DNA from: Bacillota bacterium
GTDB taxonomy: Bacteria; Bacillota; Limnochordia; Darwinibacteriales; Darwinibacteriaceae
DNA: 39,412 bases
Direction of reading: 5' to 3'
Assembly: GCA_012521295.1 (NCBI GenBank)
Contig: JAAYMS010000116.1
Span: 1-39,412 of the forward strand
Part shown: in pieces, positions 27,341 through 35,212 of the stretch
How the letters are laid out: each line of letters begins with the position of its first letter
Position numbering within the stretch: the stretch's first letter is position 1
Notes under the pieces: generated by a model
What the model saw: the letters and a program-made list of their open reading frames with translations, nothing else
Database searches by the model: none
What the model was told of the DNA's origin: nothing
Made by a program: the position numbers and the translations under genes

Positions 27341-28692
27341 GCTAGTGGCAGTCCGGTGATGCGGCTGGTATGTTCGTCTAGGGCAACCAGGTCTTCACGG
27401 CTTACTTCTGAGACGGCACGCTTACCTAAGGCCCGGACACCTTCCTGCATTTCAGCTGTACATGATTTGAGGTATTTATAGAGTGATTCGGCGCCCTTCT
27501 TATAGTTATATCTATTGGCTGCTGTTCCACGGTACAAAGCGACCTGAGTCGGTGGCTCGAACGGAACGGCTTTAAGTACCTGCGTATGGGCTGCAGCAAA
27601 AAGGGCCATGGTACCTAGATAAACCGCATCAGCACCGAGAGCGATGGCCTTGAGGTAGTGGCCTGGATTGGAAAACCCTCCACCAGCGATCAAGCTAACC
27701 CGGCCGGTAGGATCTTTCCGCTTGAGGTGGTCAACTGCCCGGCAGAGGCCGATCAAGGTCGGCAGCCCGAAGTCGTCTTCCAAGATAGGCGGGGCACCGA
27801 TTGTAGCGGCTTCTGCTCCTTCGAGGGCTAGATAGTCAACACCCGCCTCGAGGCAGATGTCAATGTCATCCTCAATATAGTCTGAAAAGGCGAACTTCAC
27901 ACCGATAGGTACGCCTCCCGTAAGGTCGCGCAGATAATCGACGACGATCTTCAAGTCCTTGGGATGGCTGATAGCGGGCATGCGCGAATAGATTATGCCC
28001 GACTCTCCCGGGTGGATGTCCAGCCGCTTGCGCACGTCCTTTCCGAGGTCCGTGGGGACAGCATGGTGGCCTGTGCTGGCAGATGCTCCTTGACCGTATT
28101 GAATCTCAATGGCATCGGCTTGCTTGAGAATGTCAGGTGACTTGTTCCAAGATGCCCTCGGATATTGGATTATAAGTTTCTTGGCAAGATGCCTTTCTCT
28201 AGGCAAGAATGGGCCATTACCGGTGTTAGTTGCTGTACCGGCTTTTGCACTGCCTAAGGCTAACGCGTACTTAAACTGCTCTGACAGAGCTAGTCCATAT
28301 GCCATCCCAGATACCAATAGTGGGGTCTCAACTATAAGGGGTTTGGCAGCAAACTTGCCGATAATGGTACGCGTCTCGATGGGTATCTCAATGGGTGTGG
28401 GCTGCCTGCTGAGGTGCGCGGTCTTGAACATAATGCTGTTCATGTTGACGAACTTGCGAGGGCTGCCCAAGGGGCGTAGAATCATTTTTCCTTCTTCGGC
28501 TCGTAAGTTGGTTTCGATGATTTCTTGGATCCCGGTGCGTTTGGCCGCACTGTAGAATTCGGCCAAATTCTGTTTGTAAGGATCGGTCATGATTATGTGG
28601 ATTGCCGCTTTGGCGATCTGCGAGGCCAGAAAGCGGCCGGCAGCGAATCCGCCCCCCAGTGCTAGGAGGCCAGTTGTGATTGGGCCAGGCAC
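27292..28692 (-). CDS. FMN-binding glutamate synthase family protein
   Basis: N-terminal TM; QYGQGASASTGHH; LIAGGGFSNPGHYLKAIALGADAVYLGTMALFA. Confidence 0.9.
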   Translation of the reverse strand: MPGPITTGLLALGGGFAAGRFLASQIAKAAIHIIMTDPYKQNLAEFYSAAKRTGIQEIIETNLRAEEGKMILRPLGSPRKFVNMNSIMFKTAHLSRQPTPIEIPIETRTIIGKFAAKPLIVETPLLVSGMAYGLALSEQFKYALALGSAKAGTATNTGNGPFLPRERHLAKKLIIQYPRASWNKSPDILKQADAIEIQYGQGASASTGHHAVPTDLGKDVRKRLDIHPGESGIIYSRMPAISHPKDLKIVVDYLRDLTGGVPIGVKFAFSDYIEDDIDICLEAGVDYLALEGAEAATIGAPPILEDDFGLPTLIGLCRAVDHLKRKDPTGRVSLIAGGGFSNPGHYLKAIALGADAVYLGTMALFAAAHTQVLKAVPFEPPTQVALYRGTAANRYNYKKGAESLYKYLKSCTAEMQEGVRALGKRAVSEVSREDLVALDEHTSRITGLPLAYGKGRTRALAAPGSK

Positions 28693-28806
28693 CTTACTCC
28701 CTCCCGGAAAGATATGCTGTCACAGTAGGAAAACATCTGTTAGTGTTGTAATGCTAATTAACAAACGGCAGGCTGTGTGCAGGCTGCCGACGTTGGGGTG
28801 CAGGTT

Positions 28807-29814
28807 ATGTCAGTTACGATTATCGATGTGGCAAGAAAGGCGCAAGTTTCTCCTTCGACAGTCAGCCGCGTCATTGCGGATCACCCGCATATCAGTCAGG
28901 AGACAAAGGATAGGGTGCGTGCTGTCATGAGGGAGCTGGGCTATTACCCCAATGCTATAGCCCGTAGTCTTGTCAATAAGACCAGTAACTCGCTGGGGGT
29001 TATCCGCTCCCGGACGAATGAGCAGACGTTTGCCAACCCCTTCTTTCCTGATGTGATTCGCGGGATCTCCTCGGTAGCGAACCAGCACCATCTGAACTTG
29101 GTCCTCTCCACCAGCAGCTGCCCACAGCAGGAAGAGAAAGAATGCCTTGATATGCTCCGTCAACGACAAGTCGACGGTGTGGTGCTCTTAGCATCCCATC
29201 GAGACGACCAACTTATACCCTGCTTGGCCAAGGAGCAGTTCCCGTTTGTCCTTATCGGCAGATACGATGGGCCGGAGCAGATTAACTGGGTGAACAATGA
29301 CAATGTGGCGGCAGCTCGGGAGGCGGTAGAGTTCTTACTTTCAAGAGGGTATCAGGAGATTGCCTGCTTGGCAGGAGATCCGAAGTTCATTGTGAGCCAC
29401 GACAGGGTTCAGGGATATATTGAGGTGCTGAAGTCGCACCGTCTTCCTGTTGAAAAAGATTTGATCGAGTATTCTGATTTTTCGTTAGATGGCGGTTTTG
29501 ATGCCACCACCCGGCTCTTAAAGAAGGGGCGGCGTTTTACGGGCCTTTTCTGCGTTGATGATCTGCTGGCTGTGGGCGCTATCCAGGCTCTGCAGAAGGA
29601 AGGCTTTGTGATTGGCCGTGATATTGGTGTGATAGGCTTTAACGATACCATTTTGGGTGCTTGTATCGATCCGCCTCTTACCACTGTCCATGTTCCCATC
29701 TATGAGCTCGGTCAAGCGGCGGCTGAACTGTTGGTCAATCAGATCAGCAGGAGTGATGCTCCACCAGAACAGCGCAACTTGCCAGCTCGCTTAGTGGTGC
29801 GGGATTCTTGCTGA
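28807..29814 (+). CDS. LacI family transcriptional regulator
   Basis: TIIDVARKAQVSPSTVSRVIADHPHISQETKDRVRAVMRELGYYPNAIARSLV; periplasmic-binding-like effector domain. Confidence 0.95.
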   Translation: MSVTIIDVARKAQVSPSTVSRVIADHPHISQETKDRVRAVMRELGYYPNAIARSLVNKTSNSLGVIRSRTNEQTFANPFFPDVIRGISSVANQHHLNLVLSTSSCPQQEEKECLDMLRQRQVDGVVLLASHRDDQLIPCLAKEQFPFVLIGRYDGPEQINWVNNDNVAAAREAVEFLLSRGYQEIACLAGDPKFIVSHDRVQGYIEVLKSHRLPVEKDLIEYSDFSLDGGFDATTRLLKKGRRFTGLFCVDDLLAVGAIQALQKEGFVIGRDIGVIGFNDTILGACIDPPLTTVHVPIYELGQAAAELLVNQISRSDAPPEQRNLPARLVVRDSC

Positions 29815-29831
29815 GGCTAGGAGGTGCAGAG

Positions 29832-30350
29832 ATGCTGAGAGTTTGCATTTTGCTGCTGGCCTTGGCTTTAGTTTTAGCTCCCCCAGTTGGGGCCAGAGAG
29901 TTTGTGTTTAGCGATCCTAATGGCTTGTTCCAGACAGTCATCCCGGAAGAATGGGTTTACCAGACGCAGCAGAGTAGTCGTTCGTTGAGTGTGTTTTATG
30001 GGCCGGGTACCTCCAATTTGGCCTACTTCGAGGTATTGGAACCGGTGTCGTACGATAGCCCCCTAGAATATGCTGAATATATCGTATCGCTGTTGGCAGG
30101 GCCGGGGGGATTGACAGATTTCACGGTTGAAGAGGGCCCAGATGAGTTCAAATTAGAGGGGCTACCTGCGGTCAGCCTAACATACACCTATCAGGCTGGA
30201 AACGGTGAGAAGCAGAGAGAAGCACGATTGCTTGCGCTTATCGGTGACGGACGAGCCGTCAGCATCACGATCAGTGATAGTGTTTCGGCTTTTGACAGCA
30301 CTCGTGCCGTACTTGATACGATCCTGGCAGAATGGCGGTGGTTGATCTGA
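29832..30350 (+). CDS. Secreted PsbP-like protein of unknown function
   Basis: Signal peptide ending VGARE; FSDPNGLFQTVIPEEW...; 17 nt after lacI-type stop. Confidence 0.65.
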   Translation: MLRVCILLLALALVLAPPVGAREFVFSDPNGLFQTVIPEEWVYQTQQSSRSLSVFYGPGTSNLAYFEVLEPVSYDSPLEYAEYIVSLLAGPGGLTDFTVEEGPDEFKLEGLPAVSLTYTYQAGNGEKQREARLLALIGDGRAVSITISDSVSAFDSTRAVLDTILAEWRWLI

Positions 30351-31738
30351 GAAAGAGCTTACCTATATTAGTCCTCTTGATCGTTCTTGCCAGCTTTTCC
30401 GCACACGCTAACGGAAGCATAATGGATCAGTTCGAGCGCAGTGTTGGTGCTGGGGCAGTAGCTGATTTGGTCAAGGCGTATGGTGGTGAGTACCATCTGC
30501 CTGTGTGGGAGAAGCAGTGGGTGGATGCGGTATTCGAACGGCTTGTTCAGGTTACCGCCCGCAAAGATGTTCTTACTTATTCGTTGACCGTACTCAACTC
30601 GATGGAAGCGAATGCGTTTGCGCTTCCGGGAGGATTTATATTTATCACACGCGGCCTTCTGCGGGAACTGCAGGGTGATTCGCACCGGCTGGCAGCAGTG
30701 CTTGGTCATGAGCTCGCTCATGTTGAACTAAAGCACGGAATTAACACAGTGCTTAGGCACCTTGGCTTGACCGTCTTGGTGGAAATGGGGATGTTCTGGC
30801 TTGATGTGGCTAGTTCTGAAGTGGTACGAATGGCCAGTGCCACAGTGCTTCAGCTCATCCGCCTAGGGTGGGGGCGTGATGCTGAGTTCGAAGCAGATCT
30901 CTTGGGACAAGAATTGGCGTACGCAGCAGGATTTGATCCAGCCGGTGCCGTAATGTTAATGGACTATCTAATATCCATTGAATCTGATGATCATTCTGTC
31001 AGCATTTTCAGCACTCATCCAGCCAGTGCCGAGCGCCGCAGCCGTATGGCTGGGAGGGTAGGTCAATTTTGGAGTAAACCAGTGAAAAATACGGAAAACC
31101 TGCCGATGAAAGTAGCTGGGAACGGCAGGAATTCCGATCCGAATCCTCGAATGGATTTTATGGGTAGATTCGTAGTAGAATTAGTCTCTGGTGCTAATGG
31201 GAGTTTACTGAAAGTTTATGATAAGCAGCTCAATCAGGAATTGAACTGGCTTCCTGACAAGAATGTTCTGGAGGCAGAATGGTCCCCTGACGGACGGTAT
31301 TTGGCAGTAGTTGTGGAGGATATGGGGAGGCAGAGCATCCTGCTGTTGGACCGTTATGGCCGAATTGCCCATGATTGGCGGCAGTTTCAGGGTGCACGGG
31401 CGTCTACCCTGAGGTGGGATCCCTCAGGCAAACGTTTGGCCTACGTGTTGAATGATGGGGGAAACATCAAGCTCATCGTGGGCTACGTCCCAGATCGAGT
31501 GGATGTACCTCTTGCTCTTGGGGCGACCATCACAGATCTTGTTTGGAGCGATGACGGAGATGAACTGTACTTTTTCGACGGGCGAGATTGGTTCGAAATA
31601 CATGGGCCCAGTCAAGAGCCTGTTGTGATTGTAAATCCTGTCCCACGAGTGGTAGAACGGCGCTCCTTTTTTTCTCCCACTGTTGAGCGAGACGGGAACA
31701 CAATTCGACTGACAAGACCCCAGCTGACTATTCCCTAA
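30332..31738 (+). CDS. Secreted M48 metalloprotease with C-terminal TolB-like beta-propeller repeats
   Basis: GHELAHVELKH (HExxH), DAEFEADLLG (third ligand), signal peptide; C-terminal AEWSPDGRYLAVV, LRWDPSGKRLAYV, LVWSDDGDELYFF. Confidence 0.88.
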   Translation: MAVVDLRKSLPILVLLIVLASFSAHANGSIMDQFERSVGAGAVADLVKAYGGEYHLPVWEKQWVDAVFERLVQVTARKDVLTYSLTVLNSMEANAFALPGGFIFITRGLLRELQGDSHRLAAVLGHELAHVELKHGINTVLRHLGLTVLVEMGMFWLDVASSEVVRMASATVLQLIRLGWGRDAEFEADLLGQELAYAAGFDPAGAVMLMDYLISIESDDHSVSIFSTHPASAERRSRMAGRVGQFWSKPVKNTENLPMKVAGNGRNSDPNPRMDFMGRFVVELVSGANGSLLKVYDKQLNQELNWLPDKNVLEAEWSPDGRYLAVVVEDMGRQSILLLDRYGRIAHDWRQFQGARASTLRWDPSGKRLAYVLNDGGNIKLIVGYVPDRVDVPLALGATITDLVWSDDGDELYFFDGRDWFEIHGPSQEPVVIVNPVPRVVERRSFFSPTVERDGNTIRLTRPQLTIP

Positions 31739-31758
31739 TTCGTCATTGGAGGCTGTTT

Positions 31759-32709
31759 ATGAAGCTGTTGCTTGCATGGCCGCAGCTGAATGAGGCTCAT
31801 GTAGAGACGATTCAGCAAGAAACAGGTGCGGTGCTTCTCCGACCGGCAGACAAAGATGAACTGCCTGAACTTGTGGAACATGCAGAGGTGATCTTTGGGT
31901 ATATCAAGCCAGAACTCCTCATCCGGGCGGTTCGCTGCCGATGGATGCAGATACCGTTCGCCGGCGTTGAAAAAGTCCTGGCGGTACCCTGGGGTAATCC
32001 CGACATGTTCCTCACTAACGGCAGCGGTATTTTTGGGCCTAATATCGCTGAGCATGTGATTGGAATGATGCTTGCCTTCAACCGGGGGCTGCACATTGCT
32101 CGCGATTACCAGCATAAGCGCCAGTGGCGTTGGGATGAGCCCTACCCATTCCGTGAGCTTACCGATTCAGTTGTCGGAATTCTAGGTTTTGGGGATATCG
32201 GGCAGCATGTGGCGCAGCGGTTGGCTGCTTTTGGCTGTAGGATCATCGGTTTTCGGACGCAGCCCAGGGGAGATGAGCAATACGTTGAAGCGGTATATCG
32301 GTTGGACGAGGTTGACAATCATCTCGATAAGCTGGACTATGTCGTCTGTGCGCTGCCCCACACCAATAAGACCGTTGGTTTCTTGAATCGTGCAAGGTTA
32401 GCGAAGATGCCGAAGCATGCGGTAGTCATCAATGTTGGGCGCGGGTCTCTTATCCCAGAAGAAGATCTTTACGAAGCCCTATCTCAAGGCGTTATTGCAG
32501 GAGCTGGTTTGGACGTTCTGCCAGAAGAACCGCTGCCTGCTGACAGCAGGCTTTGGGATCTGCCTAATCTCATCCTTTCGCCGCACAACAGTGGCTATAC
32601 GCCGTACCATGCGGATCGTGCGCTGGAGATTTTCTTGGACAATTGGCAGAGCTTTATTAGGGTGGGTAGACCGCACCGCAACGTTATCGATCCTGAAAAA
32701 TGGTACTAA
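31759..32709 (+). CDS. D-2-hydroxyacid dehydrogenase
   Basis: GILGFGDIGQHVAQRLAAFG; VINVGRGSLIPEEDLYEAL; AGLDVLPEEPLP; SPHNSG. Confidence 0.93.
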   Translation: MKLLLAWPQLNEAHVETIQQETGAVLLRPADKDELPELVEHAEVIFGYIKPELLIRAVRCRWMQIPFAGVEKVLAVPWGNPDMFLTNGSGIFGPNIAEHVIGMMLAFNRGLHIARDYQHKRQWRWDEPYPFRELTDSVVGILGFGDIGQHVAQRLAAFGCRIIGFRTQPRGDEQYVEAVYRLDEVDNHLDKLDYVVCALPHTNKTVGFLNRARLAKMPKHAVVINVGRGSLIPEEDLYEALSQGVIAGAGLDVLPEEPLPADSRLWDLPNLILSPHNSGYTPYHADRALEIFLDNWQSFIRVGRPHRNVIDPEKWY

Positions 32710-32710
32710 A

Positions 32711-32732
32711 AAAGCCCTGCTTCTGCAGGGCC
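32711..32732 (-). terminator. Rho-independent terminator for fmdB-like gene (minus strand)
   Basis: Minus strand reads gccctgc-agaa-gcagggc-tttttt. Confidence 0.75.
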
Positions 32733-32743
32733 CATGTTCATGT

Positions 32744-32974
32744 TTATGAGGCGCAGTCTTTGCTGCACTCACCGTTTTGGCAAGACGGTGTATCCGCTTT
32801 GCGGCTGTCGTTAATGTAGAATCCAGATCCCTTAAAGATGATGCCAACGTTCTTGCTGATCAATCGCTGTACTGTACTTCCACATGTAGGACAGACAGAT
32901 ATAGGGTCGTCCTTTATGCTTTGCTCTAGTTCAAACTGGCCACATTTCTCACACCGATAATCATATCTCGGCAT
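32744..32974 (-). CDS. FmdB family zinc-ribbon protein
   Basis: MPRYDYRCEKCGQFELEQSIKDDPISVCPTCGSTVQRLIS..IIFKGSGFYIND. Confidence 0.92.
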   Translation of the reverse strand: MPRYDYRCEKCGQFELEQSIKDDPISVCPTCGSTVQRLISKNVGIIFKGSGFYINDSRKADTPSCQNGECSKDCAS

Positions 32975-32993
32975 CTGGCGTCCCTCCTAATTA

Positions 32994-33021
32994 TTGACAT
33001 TTCTAGGGACTATTCTATACT
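32994..33021 (+). promoter_or_regulatory. Sigma-A promoter TTGACA-N16-TATACT for the LolA-like/beta-barrel operon
   Basis: Consensus -35 at 32994-32999 and -10 at 33016-33021. Confidence 0.65.
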
Positions 33022-33040
33022 GTGCTCTGTACGAGTGCAA
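33012..33040 (-). promoter_or_regulatory. Sigma-A promoter TTGCAC-N17-TAGAAT for fmdB-like gene
   Basis: Minus-strand hexamers; -10 overlaps the divergent -10. Confidence 0.5.
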
Positions 33041-33085
33041 GGGTGTTTATACGTATTTAACTAATGGCAAGGGGAGCAGTTAATC

Positions 33086-33895
33086 ATGGCAAACGGAAAG
33101 TTGAAGTCTTTACACATTCTTTTTACCGCACTAATTCTATGCATAACTCTTCAAGGTTTGTCAGCTCCTGTGTTGGCAGGGGAAGAAGCATCACCAGCAA
33201 ACATTACGATCAAGCTGCCAGAACTGCAGCTTAGTCAGGAACTTGAAGAAGAGGTTTCTCATCTCAGCGTCGAGTCAGTTCTTGATCAGGTACAGATGGA
33301 CGAGTCGGCTGCTGAAGTCGTTCTCCGGATCAATGAGGCGATTGCCGGCCTCACTGATATCGAAGCAGATGTGAAGTTTACTGAGGTGCGCGGCGAACGT
33401 CAGGAGGTCGTTACACTCCGGTTCATAGCTAGTTTAGTGCATAAAATGGTTCGCATGGAGTTTAACTCTCCCAGCGCCTTAAGGGGCCAGGTCTATGTTG
33501 CGGATCGTGCAGCTATGGAAGTCCGAATGTACACGCCTGTAAACAACCATATCATGATCCAGAAGATTGAAGATTTAGGGAATCAGGCAGCAGGTGCACT
33601 CAACCTATCTGATCTCGACCTCGAAGATTTGTTTGATTTTACTCGCTATCAGGTAGAAGTCAGCAGTGTATCTGAGGAAGATGGAATTACAACCTATGAA
33701 CTCAAAGTTTCGGGCTTTGATGAACAGGTGCAGGTTGTTGAGGTAAGAAACGATACCTTTATTCCTCATGCGATACGTGAGTACGAGGGTGATGTCCTAA
33801 TTCGGACTCTTACCTTCGAGAATGTCATTACTGACCAAGGTTTGTCTGCAGAAACCATTGCAAAATTGCCTGCGGTGAAAGAAATGCGATTGTAG
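33086..33895 (+). CDS. LolA-like outer-membrane-lipoprotein carrier-fold secreted protein
   Basis: Signal peptide; IEADVKFTEVRGERQEVVTLRFIASLVHKMVRMEFNSP..RGQVYVADRAAMEVRMYTPVNNH. Confidence 0.72.
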   Translation: MANGKLKSLHILFTALILCITLQGLSAPVLAGEEASPANITIKLPELQLSQELEEEVSHLSVESVLDQVQMDESAAEVVLRINEAIAGLTDIEADVKFTEVRGERQEVVTLRFIASLVHKMVRMEFNSPSALRGQVYVADRAAMEVRMYTPVNNHIMIQKIEDLGNQAAGALNLSDLDLEDLFDFTRYQVEVSSVSEEDGITTYELKVSGFDEQVQVVEVRNDTFIPHAIREYEGDVLIRTLTFENVITDQGLSAETIAKLPAVKEMRL

Positions 33896-33910
33896 GGGGA
33901 GCTTTTTGAG

Positions 33911-34615
33911 ATGTCTTGGCGCGGTTTGCTCAAGCTCATAATCTTACTTATATGTTTGACCCAGTTTGGCGCAGTTGCCTGCGCGGCGGAGCTTAAGGGT
34001 GAACTGCTCTTTGGATACGGCGCCAGTGGGTGGCAGGCAGGGCTGGGTTTGACCCAAGAGACAGTCAAGACCATTGGGTTCTTTGGGTACGAAAAAACTG
34101 GCATCGTAGGGTTTTTGTCTCACGACATTGTCGATGTTGAATCGTTTTCAAGCTGGATAGGTGGGCATAAGCAAGTGAGCGTAGGCAATGTCGGGTACAC
34201 CTTAGAGGTGTTTGTTGCAAACACTCAGCGGCCAATTCTATCGACGTTCCTAGATAATGTAGATCCCCATGTTGGTGCCTATGGGGAGTATAACCGGATG
34301 TATGGTGAATACGGCCATGGCCTGAGCGGTTCAGCACATCTGTATGTTAACGACGAAGGTGGACTAGATTACACCATTCAGCCCTTTTTGCAGTTGCGAC
34401 GGGGTGGCACATGGCGCCTGTCTGCTCACCTCGGTACCAATTTCGGAGTTGGTCTGTCGTATCTAGAGCCAAGCGAAACTCTTAAGCTCGATTTGTCCTA
34501 CGGCGAAGCAGGATTCAGTGCTTATGGGCTTGTTGATGTACCGAACGAACCCATGTCCATCGGAGCAGGTTGGAACGGAAATCAATTGCAGGGATTTATA
34601 CGGTATCATTTTTAG
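33911..34615 (+). CDS. Secreted beta-strand-rich protein, putative outer-membrane beta-barrel
   Basis: Signal peptide; alternating polar/hydrophobic Gly/Tyr-rich strands; C-terminus LQGFIRYHF. Confidence 0.5.
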   Translation: MSWRGLLKLIILLICLTQFGAVACAAELKGELLFGYGASGWQAGLGLTQETVKTIGFFGYEKTGIVGFLSHDIVDVESFSSWIGGHKQVSVGNVGYTLEVFVANTQRPILSTFLDNVDPHVGAYGEYNRMYGEYGHGLSGSAHLYVNDEGGLDYTIQPFLQLRRGGTWRLSAHLGTNFGVGLSYLEPSETLKLDLSYGEAGFSAYGLVDVPNEPMSIGAGWNGNQLQGFIRYHF

Positions 34616-34630
34616 ATATGATCTTTTCTG

Positions 34631-34660
34631 GAGAAACGAAGGATACAGCCTTCGTTTCTC
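34631..34660. terminator. Perfect 12-bp stem-loop GAGAAACGAAGG-atacag-CCTTCGTTTCTC
   Basis: Inverted repeat between the putative beta-barrel gene and trmL, followed by gcgtgtttt. Confidence 0.6.
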
Positions 34661-34689
34661 GCGTGTTTTGCTGGATAAGAGGTGTAGCC

Positions 34690-35145
34690 ATGAACGTAGT
34701 CCTATTTGAACCGGAAATTGCCGCTAATGCTGGCAATGTTGCGCGTCTGTGTGCAGCTACCGGCGCGGCCTTACATCTGATTCGCCCTCTTGGTTTCTTT
34801 TTGCATGATAAGCATCTGCGCAGAGCGGGCCTGGATTATTGGGAATACGTAGATCTCAAGGTGCATGATTCTTGGGACGACTTCATGACTGCCATCGACG
34901 GCAAGGGGGCCATCTACTTAGTTGAAACGGGAGGTGACCAGATTTACACTGAACCGACCTATGGGCCCGATGACTATTTCGTCTTTGGTAGTGAGACCAG
35001 CGGCCTGCCAGAAGGCCTTCTGAAGCAATGGCAGCAGAGTATCATAACCATCCCCCAGAAAAATGTGCGTTCACTAAACCTAGCCAACACTGTTGCAATC
35101 GTTGTGTATGAGGCGTGGCGGCAGTTAGGCTTTGGGGAAGGATAA
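34690..35145 (+). CDS. trmL: tRNA (cytidine(34)-2'-O)-methyltransferase
   Basis: SPOUT motifs: FEPEIAANAGNVARLCAATGAALHLIRPLGF; FGSETSGLP; RSLNLANTVAIVVYEAWRQ. Confidence 0.93.
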   Translation: MNVVLFEPEIAANAGNVARLCAATGAALHLIRPLGFFLHDKHLRRAGLDYWEYVDLKVHDSWDDFMTAIDGKGAIYLVETGGDQIYTEPTYGPDDYFVFGSETSGLPEGLLKQWQQSIITIPQKNVRSLNLANTVAIVVYEAWRQLGFGEG

Positions 35146-35165
35146 TTTGATATTGTACCGAATTA
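35137..35165 (+). promoter_or_regulatory. Sigma-H-like promoter for the rnf operon
   Basis: GAAGGATAA-N11-ACCGAATTA; full match to RNAGGAWWW-N11-RNNGAATWW. Confidence 0.65.
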
Positions 35166-35212
35166 CTATTTGGTGTGCCTAAAGACATCTTGGGTGTGAG
35201 GTGAAAGGATTC

